A DNA stretch of 64,000 nt from Streptomyces sp. NBC_00162 (lineage in GTDB: Bacteria > Actinomycetota > Actinomycetes > Streptomycetales > Streptomycetaceae), in the NCBI RefSeq assembly GCF_024611995.1, contig NZ_CP102509.1, forward strand, positions 3,720,001 to 3,784,000. The letters run 5' to 3'. Positions 7,692 to 16,529 of the stretch are shown piece after piece. Position 1 is the first letter of the stretch, and every line of letters starts with the position of its first letter. Position numbers and translations under genes: made by a program. The notes under the pieces are model-generated. The model saw only the letters and a program-made list of their open reading frames with translations. It was not told the DNA's origin and did no database searches.

Positions 7692-8096
7692 ATGGACCTC
7701 ACCGTGGTCGCGTACGTCATCTACCTGCTCATCAGCATCGGGCTCACCGTCTGGGTCGCCCGTACGCTCAGCCGTAACGGCCGCGTCTTCATCGGCGACG
7801 TCCTCGCGGGGAACGAGAAGCTCGCGGACGCCGTCAACCAGCTCCTCGTGGTCGGCTTCTACCTCGTGAACATCGGCTTCGTGACCCTCTACCTCCGCTC
7901 GGGCGAGGAGATAGTCGAGGCCCGCCACCTCTTCGAGGCGCTCTCGGTCAAGATCGGTGTCGTCCTGCTGGTCCTCGGCGTCATGCACCTCGGCAACGTC
8001 TGGGTCCTCAACAAGATGCGCCGCCGCGGAATCATGGAGCGCCAGCAGACTCCGCCGGTCGCCCCGCAGGGGTGGACCGCTCCGGCCGGGGTCTGA
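7692..8096 (+). CDS. integral membrane protein
   Basis: A 134-residue membrane protein with three predicted transmembrane helices (about residues 4-24, 50-68 and 86-106). A cytoplasmic or periplasmic loop carries RNGRVFIGDVLAGNEKLADAVN, and the C-terminal tail is Pro-rich. No catalytic motif is visible. GGGGG-rich sequence overlaps the second operator before the ATG. It is the first gene of an operon with a DCC-family protein (4 bp later) and a TetR regulator. Function unknown; the family is conserved in Streptomyces next to the same two neighbours as far as I recall. Confidence 0.75.
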   Translation: MDLTVVAYVIYLLISIGLTVWVARTLSRNGRVFIGDVLAGNEKLADAVNQLLVVGFYLVNIGFVTLYLRSGEEIVEARHLFEALSVKIGVVLLVLGVMHLGNVWVLNKMRRRGIMERQQTPPVAPQGWTAPAGV

Positions 8097-8099
8097 GCC

Positions 8100-8531
8100 A
8101 TGGGCGCCCCGGGCTCGGGGGCGGTCCGCAGGGTGACCGTCCTGTACGACGCGAACTGCCCGCTCTGCGTGCACATCCGGCACTGGCTGCTCGCGCAGCG
8201 CTGGCTCGTCCCGCTCGTCCTGATCCCCGCCGCGTCGTACGAGGCGCGGCGGCGGTACCCACAGCTCGACCACGCGTCGACGCTGAAGGAGATCACCGTC
8301 ATCGGGGACTCCGGGCAGGTGTGGACCGGGACCGATGCCTTCATCGTCTGTCTGTGGGCGCTGGTCGAGCACCGGCCGAAGGCCAACTGGCTCGCCACGC
8401 CCGCCGGGCGGCCCTTCGCCCGGGCGGCCATGTACACGGCTTCCAAGTGGCGACAGGCCGTACGGACCGAGGGAGGTCCGCAAGGGGCGGACGAAGCGGC
8501 CTGTGACGACCAGTGCTCCGTCCCCCGATAG
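8100..8531 (+). CDS. DCC family (DUF393) thiol-disulfide-like protein
   Basis: A 143-residue DUF393 protein. The defining motif LYDANCPLCVHIRHWL (about residues 14-29) holds the D-x-x-C-P-x-C signature, a CxxC-type pair in a thioredoxin-like setting. Family members are predicted thiol-disulfide oxidoreductases, although activity is not shown for most. No transmembrane segment is visible. It sits between the membrane protein and the TetR regulator of the operon, so its redox role may concern that membrane partner. Confidence 0.8.
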   Translation: MGAPGSGAVRRVTVLYDANCPLCVHIRHWLLAQRWLVPLVLIPAASYEARRRYPQLDHASTLKEITVIGDSGQVWTGTDAFIVCLWALVEHRPKANWLATPAGRPFARAAMYTASKWRQAVRTEGGPQGADEAACDDQCSVPR

Positions 8532-8542
8532 GCTCGTGCACC

Positions 8543-9271
8543 GTGACTGATCAGAAGGCTCCAAAGAGCGAGCAGACCCGCACGCTCATCCTCGAAACCG
8601 CGCTCCGTCTCTTCCAGGAGCGCGGCTTCGACAAGACGACGATGCGGGGTATCGCGAAGGAGGCCGGTGTCTCGGTCGGCAACGCCTATTACTACTTCGA
8701 ATCGAAGGAACACCTCGTCCAGGGGTTCTACGACCGGATCGGCGCCGCCCACCAGGCGGCGGTCCGGCCCATCCTGGACAGCGAGACCGATCTGCAGAAG
8801 CGGCTCGCCGGCGTGCTGACGAGCTGGATGGACATCGCGGCCCCGTACCACGAGTTCGCCTCGCAGTTCTTCAAGAACGCGGCGGACCCTGAAAGTCCGC
8901 TCAGCCCCTTCTCGCCGGAGTCGGAGGACGCGCGCCAGGCGGCGATCGACATCCACCGCGAGGTGCTGGCGGGCGCGAAGACCAAGGTGCCAGCCGAGCT
9001 GGCCGACGTACTGCCGGAGTTGATGTGGCTCTCGCAGATGGGCCTGGTCCTGTACTGGGTCTTCGACCGGTCGCCGAACAGCGAGAAGACGCGGCGGCTC
9101 GCCGAGCGCGGCGCGCAGCTGACGACGCGGGGCATCGTGCTGGCCCGGTTCAAGGTGCTGCGGCCGCTGGTGCGCGAGGTGCACGAGCTGTTCGCGGACT
9201 TCCTGCCCGGTATGGCGCAGACGGCCACGGCGGGGGCCCGCAAGCGCGCCCCGGCCGCCGGTCAGGCCTGA
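8543..9271 (+). CDS. TetR/AcrR family transcriptional regulator
   Basis: A 242-residue TetR protein. The HTH is typical: TRTLILETALRLFQERGFD, then TTMRGIAKEAGVSVGNAYYYF, ending with the YF-x-S-K signature at about residues 50-57. Residues about 75-225 form the ligand-binding domain with no ligand clue. I chose GTG 8543 because the upstream Met (8513) would put start and leader inside the previous gene. It is the third gene of its operon and probably represses it through the two TTGAAC-N2-GTTCAA palindromes. It converges with the phosphoesterase gene, overlapping by 10 bp. Confidence 0.9.
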   Translation: MTDQKAPKSEQTRTLILETALRLFQERGFDKTTMRGIAKEAGVSVGNAYYYFESKEHLVQGFYDRIGAAHQAAVRPILDSETDLQKRLAGVLTSWMDIAAPYHEFASQFFKNAADPESPLSPFSPESEDARQAAIDIHREVLAGAKTKVPAELADVLPELMWLSQMGLVLYWVFDRSPNSEKTRRLAERGAQLTTRGIVLARFKVLRPLVREVHELFADFLPGMAQTATAGARKRAPAAGQA

Positions 9272-10527
9272 TATGAGGCGAGTTCGACGACCGTGATGTC
9301 GGACGGCGCGCCGACCCGGACCGGGGGTCCCCAGGCACCGGCTCCGCGGGACACGTAGAGCTGGGTGTCGCCGTAGCGCTCCAGGCCGGCGACGGTGGGG
9401 TTGGCGAGCTCGGCGAGGTAGTTGCCGGGCCAGAGCTGACCGCCGTGGGTGTGGCCGGAGAGCTGGAGGTCGACGCCGTGCTTGACGGCGTCGTGAATGA
9501 CGACGGGCTGGTGGGCGAGGAGTACGGCGGTACGGGCCCGGTCGCGGTCGCCGAGCGCCGCCCCGAAGTCGGGGCCGTGGCCCTCATTCTCGCCCGCGAT
9601 GTCGTTCACGCCGGCGAGGTCGAAGTACGGGAGCGGGCGGCGGGCGTTCTCCAGCGGGGTCAGGCCGAGCTCGCGGACGTGGTCGACCCACTGCTGTGCG
9701 CCGGAGAAGTACTCGTGGTTCCCGGTCACGAAGAACGCGCCGTGGCGGGCGGTGAGCCCGCGCAGCGGCTCGGCGGCCGGTCCGAGGTCGTGGACGTTGC
9801 CGTCGACGAGGTCGCCGACGATGGCGATGAGGTCGGGCTGGGTCCGGTTGACGGTGTCGACGATGCGCTGGGTGTGGGCGCGGCCGAGGATCGGGCCGAG
9901 GTGGACGTCGCTGACGACGGCGATCCGGAAGCCGTGCGCGGCGCGCGGCAGCTTGGCGAGGGGCACCTGGACGCGCCGGACGCCGGGCCCGCGCAGGACT
10001 CCGTGCGCGCCGTACGCCCCGTTCGCGACGGTCCCGACGGCCACGGCGGCGGCCGCGCCGCCGAGGGTGCGTGCGACGAAGCGACGGCGGGTCAGCTCGT
10101 CCGCGGACGGCGTGGCGGGCGTGACGGGCGCGGCGACGGTGGTGGTCGTGGTGGTGCCGTCCTGGCGCGCGCCGGAGGGCGGGTCCGCCACCTCGGAGGG
10201 GACCTGGTGGGCCAGTCGGCGGAGCAACAGCGCGCGGATCGGCTCCGCTACCAGCATCGTCAGGGTCAGGTAGAGGAGCACCGCGAGCCAGAGGAACCCC
10301 GGCCAGGCCACGGCCTGCTGGAGCGGGAACGGAGCGCCCGCGCGGCCCGCGGTCAGCGCGGCCACGGAGAGGAGGGGCAGGGCGATGGACAAGGTCGTGC
10401 CGATGCGGCGGGGCAGGCCGCCGGGAGCCGTGGTGTCGCGGACCAGCCGGATCCACAGCCAGCGGTGGACCAGCACCAGGAGGGCGACGACGGCGAGCGC
10501 GACCAGCGCGAAGACGACGATTCTCAT
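9262..10527 (-). CDS. membrane-anchored metallophosphoesterase
   Basis: A 421-residue calcineurin-like phosphoesterase with an N-terminal membrane domain. Hydrophobic helices occupy about residues 1-20, 40-62 and 72-95, followed by a linker and a twin-Arg-like RRRF stretch. The catalytic domain begins near residue 195 and shows all metal-site motifs: SDVHLGP, IVGDLVDG, TGNHEY, LLAHQP and GHTHGGQLWPG. This resembles the YkuE/YaeI family that acts at the outer membrane face. Its start codon overlaps the stop of the small SCO4848-like gene (ATGA), so both are one transcript. Confidence 0.9.
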   Translation of the reverse strand: MRIVVFALVALAVVALLVLVHRWLWIRLVRDTTAPGGLPRRIGTTLSIALPLLSVAALTAGRAGAPFPLQQAVAWPGFLWLAVLLYLTLTMLVAEPIRALLLRRLAHQVPSEVADPPSGARQDGTTTTTTVAAPVTPATPSADELTRRRFVARTLGGAAAAVAVGTVANGAYGAHGVLRGPGVRRVQVPLAKLPRAAHGFRIAVVSDVHLGPILGRAHTQRIVDTVNRTQPDLIAIVGDLVDGNVHDLGPAAEPLRGLTARHGAFFVTGNHEYFSGAQQWVDHVRELGLTPLENARRPLPYFDLAGVNDIAGENEGHGPDFGAALGDRDRARTAVLLAHQPVVIHDAVKHGVDLQLSGHTHGGQLWPGNYLAELANPTVAGLERYGDTQLYVSRGAGAWGPPVRVGAPSDITVVELASYQA

Positions 10528-10784
10528 GCGTTCTGTCCCTTACGTGATTCACGCCGCAGCGCCCGCACCCCGCGCAACCCGATCACACCGACGGCCGTCC
10601 CCAGGAGAAAGGACGTCACCGCAAGTGTCAGGTGCACCCAGAAGTAGGACGTCGGGTCGCCCGCCGCATCGAATGCAAGGCCGCTGCCGTTCTTCCACAG
10701 GTTCCGGACGAAAGACACCCAGATGAACCAGCTCCACACTCCGAAGGCGAGCAGGAACCAGGAGGCGGTACGGCTGAGTCTCAT
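10524..10784 (-). CDS. SCO4848 family small membrane protein
   Basis: An 86-residue membrane protein with two transmembrane helices (about residues 7-28 and 48-70) and a basic C-terminal tail (RALRRESRKGQ). The sequence RTASWFLLAFGVWSWFIW at the N-terminus is recognisable from the SCO4848 family of Streptomyces. Function unknown. The ATG sits at the head of a two-gene operon with the phosphoesterase, and is divergent from the D-Ala-D-Ala carboxypeptidase gene. Confidence 0.85.
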   Translation of the reverse strand: MRLSRTASWFLLAFGVWSWFIWVSFVRNLWKNGSGLAFDAAGDPTSYFWVHLTLAVTSFLLGTAVGVIGLRGVRALRRESRKGQNA

Positions 10785-10905
10785 GGCCCCAGTATCGGAT
10801 CGGTCCCCGGGACGGACGCGCCGGGGTGGGCTGTCCCGGCAGTGGTTGTACCGAATTGGCCGGTCAGCGCCGCCGTCCAGCCGATCGGGAGGTACTTTCA
10901 CCTGC

Positions 10906-12165
10906 GTGTCTGTAAAGAAGACCGCGCTGACGGTCCTTTCCGCCGCGCTGCTGGTCCCGGCCATGCTCGTGGCCCCCGCGCACGCCTCGCCGACCCCGCC
11001 GGTCCCGCCGGCCGACGGGAAGGGGCAGCCGCCGAAGGCCCCGAACGCCAAGGCGGCTCCCGCGCCGCCGGCCTCGATGTCCACGGTCGGCGGAGGCCTG
11101 CTCGGCCAGCCGGGGACCCAGGTGAACCTGCTGCCCGGCGCGCCCGCCCTGCCCTCGAACCTGACGGGGCGGTCGTGGATCGTGGCGGACGCCGAGTCCG
11201 GCGAGGTGCTGGCCTCGCACAACGCGCACTGGCGGCTCCCCCCGGCCTCGACCATGAAGATGCTCTTCGCGGACACCGTGCTGCCGAGCCTGCCCAAGGA
11301 GCAGGTCCACAAGGTCACCGAGCAGGACATGGACGGTGTCGGGCCGGGCAGCAGCCTGGTCGGGGTCAAAGAGGACCACGAGTACAGCGTCCACGACCTG
11401 TGGCTCGGGGTGTTCCTGCGGTCGGGGAACGACGCCGTGCACGTGCTGTCGGCCATGAACGGCGGCATCGAGAAGACCGTCAAGGACATGCAGGCGCACG
11501 CGGAGGAGCTCCAGGCGCTGGACACCCACGTGGTGTCGCCCGACGGGTACGACGCCCCGGAGCAGGTGTCGAGCGCGTACGACCTCACGCTGATCGCCCG
11601 TTCCGGGCTGCGGAAGCAGGACTTCCGGGAGTACTGCGGCACGGCCGAGGCCAAGTTCCCGGGCCTGCAGCTGCCCGGGAAGCCGCGGGACTACTTCGAG
11701 ATCCAGAACACCAACCGGCTGATGACGGGCGCGGGCGGCATCTCCCCGTACAAGGGCATCGCCGGGGTGAAGAACGGCAACACGACGATGGCCGGCGCCA
11801 CCTTCACCGGCGCGGCGCAGCAGGGCGCGCGGAAGCTGCTGGTCACGGTGATGAACCCGGGCGCGGGCGGCGCCAACTCGGTGTACGAGGAGACCGCCGC
11901 GCTCTTCGACTGGGGTTTCGCGGCGGCCGGGAAGGTCAAGCCGGTGGGTGAGCTGGTGCCGCCGAAGAGCGAGGACACCAGCTCGCACGGCTCGCCGGCC
12001 CAGTCCCACGAGAACAACCCGTCGGCGGCCGGCGGGGGCTCGGGCGGCGTCGGTACCGCGCTCGGCGTCGCGGGCGGCGCGCTGGCCGTGCTGGCGGGCG
12101 GCGCCTTCGTGGTCAACCGTCGCTGGCCCCGCGGCCGCCGCAGCCGCGGCGAGGACCTCGTCTAG
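10906..12165 (+). CDS. D-alanyl-D-alanine carboxypeptidase (S11 family)
   Basis: A 419-residue exported serine peptidase that trims pentapeptide stems of peptidoglycan. Residues 1-27 form a signal peptide (VSVKKTALTVLSAALLVPAM core, ending AHA). The three active-site boxes are S-T-M-K in PPASTMKML, S-G-N in RSGNDAVH, and K-N-G in GVKNGNT, where most family members have K-T-G. The C-terminus has a Gly/Ser linker, one transmembrane helix and an Arg-rich tail, so the enzyme is anchored to the outer membrane face. I took GTG 10906 because it begins the signal peptide. The 3' end overlaps the convergent YihY gene by 4 bp. Confidence 0.9.
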   Translation: MSVKKTALTVLSAALLVPAMLVAPAHASPTPPVPPADGKGQPPKAPNAKAAPAPPASMSTVGGGLLGQPGTQVNLLPGAPALPSNLTGRSWIVADAESGEVLASHNAHWRLPPASTMKMLFADTVLPSLPKEQVHKVTEQDMDGVGPGSSLVGVKEDHEYSVHDLWLGVFLRSGNDAVHVLSAMNGGIEKTVKDMQAHAEELQALDTHVVSPDGYDAPEQVSSAYDLTLIARSGLRKQDFREYCGTAEAKFPGLQLPGKPRDYFEIQNTNRLMTGAGGISPYKGIAGVKNGNTTMAGATFTGAAQQGARKLLVTVMNPGAGGANSVYEETAALFDWGFAAAGKVKPVGELVPPKSEDTSSHGSPAQSHENNPSAAGGGSGGVGTALGVAGGALAVLAGGAFVVNRRWPRGRRSRGEDLV

Positions 12166-13079
12166 GGCGCGGCCGGGGCGGGGGCCGGGTTCTCGTCGCC
12201 GTTTTCGCCGCCGTCTTCGGCGTCGGTCTCGTCGTCGCGGGTCGCCGTCCAGGACGCGACGAACAGCAGCAGCTTCGCCGTGAAGTTGATCCAGAGCAGC
12301 AGGGCGATCGGCACGCCGAAGGCCCCGTACATGCTCTTCGCGGCGACCTCGCGCATGTAGCCGCTCAGCAGGAGCTTCAGCAGCTCGAAGCCCGCCGCGC
12401 CGATGAGGGCCGCCTGGATCAGGCGGCCTCGCGGCGGTTCGACGCCGGGGAGCAGGGTCAGGACGTACAGCAGCAGCAGGAACGCGGCCACGACGCCGAC
12501 GGCGAAGGCGCCCGAGCGCAGCAGCGCGCCGCCCGCGCCCTCGCGCGGGATGCCGAGCCACTCGGCGGACTTCCCGACCGCGCTGGCGCCGAAGACCGAG
12601 GCGGCCGCCGAGGCCAGGCCGACCGCGCCGAGGCCGAGGAGCACGAGGGTGTCCTTGCCCTTGCGGGCGAAGGGGTTCCCCTCGTCCTCGTCGTCCTTCT
12701 CCCACACCGCGCGCAGGCAGTCCCGCATCGAGCCGATCCACCCGATGCCGGCGAAGAGCAGGATCACGCCGGCGATGAGGCCGACGGTGCCCGCGTTCGC
12801 GACGAGCGCGTCGAGGTCGAGCTGGTCGGAGATGCCGGGGACCTGTTCGGCGAGGTTCTTCTGCAGCGTTTTGAGCTGCTCCTCGCTGAGCAGCGCCGCA
12901 CCCACGGCGGCGGCCACCGTGATCAGCGGGAAGAGGGCGAGGAAGCTGATGAAGGTGATCGCGGCGGCGAGCCGGGTCCAGTGCACGCGGTCAAGACGTT
13001 CGTACGAATGCCACGCGTGTGTGCGCATCAGACGGGCCGCCAGCGGACCGATCACCGGGAGTTTCGTCAGCCAGTCCAT
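12162..13079 (-). CDS. YihY/BrkB family inner-membrane protein
   Basis: A 305-residue polytopic protein of the YihY/virulence-factor-BrkB family (once mis-annotated as RNase BN). The N-terminal RVHWTRLAAAITFISFLALFP region is diagnostic. Six hydrophobic helices follow at about residues 38-60, 95-117, 140-165, 185-208, 215-235 and 255-278. The C-terminal tail is acidic and Pro/Ala-rich. Molecular function is not established. The gene is convergent with the carboxypeptidase gene, and the region upstream holds no obvious operon partner. Confidence 0.88.
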   Translation of the reverse strand: MDWLTKLPVIGPLAARLMRTHAWHSYERLDRVHWTRLAAAITFISFLALFPLITVAAAVGAALLSEEQLKTLQKNLAEQVPGISDQLDLDALVANAGTVGLIAGVILLFAGIGWIGSMRDCLRAVWEKDDEDEGNPFARKGKDTLVLLGLGAVGLASAAASVFGASAVGKSAEWLGIPREGAGGALLRSGAFAVGVVAAFLLLLYVLTLLPGVEPPRGRLIQAALIGAAGFELLKLLLSGYMREVAAKSMYGAFGVPIALLLWINFTAKLLLFVASWTATRDDETDAEDGGENGDENPAPAPAAP

Positions 13080-13245
13080 GAAGTCACCGTAATTGAGCTG
13101 CCGGAAATAGCCAGGATTGTCGGTTTCTGGGACTACGGTCGTCGACTGTGACTTTTCCCGAAGCGCGTCCGACGGGTCGCCCGTTCCACGCCCTGGTCCT
13201 GCGCAGGCTCAGGTTCCGCACGCACCAGGCCCTGCGGCCGCTACG

Positions 13246-13842
13246 TCAGGAAGGTCGTGCGGTCGTCCCGGCCGCTTCGTCGGCAGGTGACCCCTGCTGC
13301 GCCGGAACGCCCGTCGGGCCGGTGCCGAACGGGTACTCGCGCAGCTTGCGCCAGACCCCGTCCGAGCCCTGCTCGTAGAGCGCGAAGCCCGCGCAGACCC
13401 ATTCGGCCGCGTACTCGGCGAGGGTCGTGAACGCCAGGTCCATCGCCTCCTCGGAGATCCCGTGGGCGACCGTGACGTGGGGGTGGTACGGGAAGGCCAG
13501 CTCGCGGCTGAGCGGCCCGTCGGGGTCGCGGACCTCGCCCTGGAGGCGGGTGCAGCCCGCGGCGCCCTCGACGACCTGGACGAAGACGACCGGTGAGAGG
13601 GGGCGGAAGGTTCCCGTCCCGCCCAGCCGCATCCGGAAGGCCCGGAACGCGGCGGCGACCTCGGCCAGGTGGGCCCGGATCTCGGTGAGCCGGTCCGCCT
13701 CCACCTCGGTCGGCGGGACGAGGGTGACATGCGTGGGGATGCCGTGCGCGGCAGCGTCCCCGAAGCCGGCGCGCAGCTGCTGGAGCTGGCTGCCGTGCGG
13801 CTCCGGGACCGCGATCGAAACGCCGAGCGTTACGGTCCCCAC
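13246..13842 (-). CDS. 2'-5' RNA ligase family (2H phosphoesterase) protein
   Basis: A 198-residue protein of the LigT-like 2H phosphoesterase superfamily. Two H-x-T motifs are visible: THVTLVPP (about residues 38-45) and HPHVTVAHGI (about residues 121-130), the tandem catalytic pair. Family enzymes hydrolyse cyclic phosphates or join 2'-5' RNA ends. The actual substrate here is unknown. It starts with GTG and probably forms a transcription unit behind trpS, which ends 82 bp upstream on the same strand. Confidence 0.85.
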   Translation of the reverse strand: MGTVTLGVSIAVPEPHGSQLQQLRAGFGDAAAHGIPTHVTLVPPTEVEADRLTEIRAHLAEVAAAFRAFRMRLGGTGTFRPLSPVVFVQVVEGAAGCTRLQGEVRDPDGPLSRELAFPYHPHVTVAHGISEEAMDLAFTTLAEYAAEWVCAGFALYEQGSDGVWRKLREYPFGTGPTGVPAQQGSPADEAAGTTARPS

Positions 13843-13924
13843 GTATCTCTCCTCCGTCGATTTGGATGGACTTCTGCCGCCAGTGTGAGGCCAGTACCCC
13901 CGGTCTCGCCAGGGCCTCTTTTCC

Positions 13925-14938
13925 TCAGTGCTTGGCGGGCAGGAATCCCAGGCGGTCGTACGTCTGCGCGAGGGTCTCGGCGGCGACCGCCCGGGCCTTC
14001 TCCGCGCCCTTGGCCAGGATGGAGTCCAGCGTCTCCGGGTCGTCCAGGTATTCCTGGGTGCGCTGCTTGAAGGGTGTGACGAAATCGACCATCACACCGG
14101 CCAGGTCGGTCTTCAGCGCGCCGTAGCCCTTGCCCTCGTACCTCGCCTCCAGGGCGGGGATCGTCTCGCCCGTGAGGGTGGAGTAGATCGTGAGCAGGTT
14201 GCTGACGCCGGGCTTCTTCTCGGCGTCGAAGCGGATCTCGGCCTCGGCGTCGGTGACCGCGCTCTTGATCTTCTTCTCGGTGACCTTGGGCTCGTCGAGG
14301 AGGTTGACCAGGCCCTTGGGGGACGACGCGGACTTCGACATCTTGATCGCCGGGTCCTGGAGGTCGTAGATCTTCGCGACCTCCTTGACGATGTGCGCGG
14401 CGGGCAGCGTGAAGGTCTGGCCGAAGCGCTGGTTGAAGCGCTCGGCCAGGTCGCGGGTCAGCTCGATGTGCTGGCGCTGGTCCTCGCCGACGGGGACCGA
14501 GTTCGCCTGGTAGAGCAGGATGTCGGCGACCTGGAGGATCGGGTACGTGAACAGGCCGACGGTGGCGTTGTTGACGCCGCCCTTGGCGGACTTGTCCTTG
14601 AACTGGGTCATCCGGCTGGCCTCGCCGAAGCCGGTGATGCAGTTCATGACCCAGCCGAGCTGTGCGTGCTCGGGCACGTGGCTCTGGATGAAGAGCGTGC
14701 AGCGCTCGGGGTCCAGGCCGGCGGCGAGCAGCTGCGCGGCGGAGAGGCGGGTGTTCGCGCGGAGATCCTTCGGATCCTGCGGCATGGTGATCGCGTGCAG
14801 GTCGACGACCATGTAGAACGCGTCGTGCGTCTCCTGGAGGGCGACGTACTGGCGGATGGCTCCGAGGTAGTTCCCGAGGTGGAACGAACCGGAGGTGGGC
14901 TGGATGCCGGAGAGCGCGCGAGGACGATCAGAAGCCAT
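13925..14938 (-). CDS. trpS: tryptophanyl-tRNA synthetase
   Basis: A 337-residue class I aminoacyl-tRNA synthetase of normal length. The HIGH-type signature appears as [14 protein letters not shown] (about residues 13-26) and the KMSKS loop as [12 protein letters not shown] (about residues 197-208). [10 protein letters not shown] and the [15 protein letters not shown] segment that positions tRNA-Trp are also present. It charges tRNA(Trp) in the cytoplasm. No antibiotic-resistance-type divergence was judged from sequence alone. Preceded by a 284-bp gap that contains a dispersed repeat. Confidence 0.96.
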   Translation of the reverse strand: MASDRPRALSGIQPTSGSFHLGNYLGAIRQYVALQETHDAFYMVVDLHAITMPQDPKDLRANTRLSAAQLLAAGLDPERCTLFIQSHVPEHAQLGWVMNCITGFGEASRMTQFKDKSAKGGVNNATVGLFTYPILQVADILLYQANSVPVGEDQRQHIELTRDLAERFNQRFGQTFTLPAAHIVKEVAKIYDLQDPAIKMSKSASSPKGLVNLLDEPKVTEKKIKSAVTDAEAEIRFDAEKKPGVSNLLTIYSTLTGETIPALEARYEGKGYGALKTDLAGVMVDFVTPFKQRTQEYLDDPETLDSILAKGAEKARAVAAETLAQTYDRLGFLPAKH

Positions 14939-15110
14939 GGCTTCATTCTCTCAGGTGCGGGGGCGGGCTCGGGCCCGCCGCTGGCCGGATCCTTCCGGGT
15001 CGCACCGGGCCGCGCCGTGCCGCGCCGGGGTACCGGGCAGTAGCGGCCCGTCCGGATCCCACCCCGGCCGAGCGACCGATTTCCCCGCACCTCGATCGCC
15101 GGGCGGGCTG

Positions 15111-15215
15111 ATTGCCGCGCAGCGGCAAATCCAGCCCCGCCTGGGGGCCCCTCCCAGCGGTAGCTGGGGGAGTTCGAGGCGCGGGGGTCTGGGGGCGGAG
15201 CCCCCAGCAGCCGGG
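15111..15215. repeat. dispersed modular palindromic repeat, copy 1
   Basis: Modules in order: hairpin ATTGCCGCGCAGCGGCAAAT, linker CCAGCCCCGCC, core TGGGGGCCCCTCCCAGCGG + TAGCTGGGGGAG (itself an inverted repeat), spacer TTCGAGGCGCGGGGG, and hairpin CTGGGGGCGGAGCCCCCAG. It lies between the 3' end of glyA and the start of trpS, so it may end glyA transcripts. The remainder of the gap (14939-15110) shows no gene. Confidence 0.75.
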
Positions 15216-15222
15216 CCGCGGG

Positions 15223-16491
15223 TCAGGACAGGGGGAGGCCCGGGGCCGGGAAGGCCGACATCAGGGCCGTGACCTCGGCGCGGACCACGGCCAGCGCCGA
15301 CTCGTCGGCCTTGGCGGCGGCGTCGACCGAGCGCGAGATCCAGTCCGCGACCTGCGGCATGTGCTCCGTCGACAGGCCGCGGGAGGTCAGCGACGGCGTA
15401 CCGATCCGGATCCCGGACGGATCGAACGGCTTGCGCGGATCGAACGGCACCGTGTTGTAGTTCACCACGATCCCCGCCCGGTCCAGCGCCTTCGCCGCGA
15501 CCTTGCCCGGCACGTCCTTGCCCGTCAGGTCGATCAGGATCAGGTGGTTGTCCGTACCGCCCGACACCAGGTCGAAGCCCCGCTCCAGCAGGGCCTGTGC
15601 CAGGGCCTTGGCGTTGGCCACGACCGCGTGCGCGTACGAGACGAACGCCGGCTGCGCCGCCTCGTGCAGCGCCACCGCGATACCGGCCGTCGTCTGGTTG
15701 TGCGGACCGCCCTGGAGACCGGGAAAGACGGCCTTGTCGATGGCCTTCGCGTGCTCCTCGCGGCACATCAGCATCGCGCCGCGCGGCCCGCGCAGCGTCT
15801 TGTGCGTGGTCGTCGAGATCACGTCCACGTGACCCGCCGGGGACGGGTGCGCCCCGCCCGCGATCAGGCCCGCGATGTGGGCCACGTCCGCGACCAGGAC
15901 CGAGCCCGCCTCCTCGGCGATCGAGGCGAAGGCCGCGAAGTCGATCGTGCGCGGCAGCGCCGTGCCACCACAGAAGATGATCTTCGGCCGCTCCGCCAGC
16001 GCCTGGTCGCGCACCGCGTCGTAGTCGATCAGGCCGGTGCCGGGCCGGACGCCGTACTGGACGCCCCGGAACCAGGAGCCCGTCGCCGATACGCCCCAGC
16101 CGTGGGTCAGGTGCCCGCCCATCGGCAGCGCCATGCCCATCACCGTGTCGCCCGGCTTGGCGAAGGCCAGGTAGACGGCCAGGTTCGCGGGCGAGCCGGA
16201 GTACGGCTGGACGTTGGCGTGGTCCACCCCGAACAGGCCCTTCGCCCGCTCGACGGCGAGGGCCTCGACGCGGTCGATGTTCTGCTGGCCCTCGTAGTAG
16301 CGGCGGCCCGGGTAGCCCTCGCTGTACTTGTTCTGGAGCACCGTGCCGGAGGCCTCGAGGACGGCGGCGGACACGTAGTTCTCACTGGGGATCAGGCGCA
16401 GGGTCTCGGCCTGCAGGGATTCCTCCGCCGCGACGAAGGACGCCAGCTCGGGGTCGGTCGCGGACAGGGCGGGATGGCGGCTCGCGGACAT
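15223..16491 (-). CDS. glyA: serine hydroxymethyltransferase
   Basis: A 422-residue PLP enzyme that converts serine and tetrahydrofolate to glycine and 5,10-methylene-tetrahydrofolate. Visible landmarks are IPSENYVS near residue 38, YSEGYPGRRYYEGQQNID (about residues 56-73), HGWGVS, and the PLP-lysine motif VISTTTHKTLRGPRG (about residues 222-236), plus a complete C-terminal domain. Length is normal. Upstream, the transcript carries a ZTP riboswitch with its ribosome site GGAGGAG, so expression should rise when the folate-stress signal ZTP accumulates. Confidence 0.96.
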   Translation of the reverse strand: MSASRHPALSATDPELASFVAAEESLQAETLRLIPSENYVSAAVLEASGTVLQNKYSEGYPGRRYYEGQQNIDRVEALAVERAKGLFGVDHANVQPYSGSPANLAVYLAFAKPGDTVMGMALPMGGHLTHGWGVSATGSWFRGVQYGVRPGTGLIDYDAVRDQALAERPKIIFCGGTALPRTIDFAAFASIAEEAGSVLVADVAHIAGLIAGGAHPSPAGHVDVISTTTHKTLRGPRGAMLMCREEHAKAIDKAVFPGLQGGPHNQTTAGIAVALHEAAQPAFVSYAHAVVANAKALAQALLERGFDLVSGGTDNHLILIDLTGKDVPGKVAAKALDRAGIVVNYNTVPFDPRKPFDPSGIRIGTPSLTSRGLSTEHMPQVADWISRSVDAAAKADESALAVVRAEVTALMSAFPAPGLPLS

Positions 16492-16529
16492 GGCGGGCTC
16501 CTCCGGGGTCGATGTGATCGGTACCCCGC

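Noticed and set aside
13148..13378. A 76-codon frame between the YihY and 2H phosphoesterase genes
   Set aside because: Over half of it overlaps the end of the phosphoesterase gene on the other strand; no ribosome site or recognisable product.
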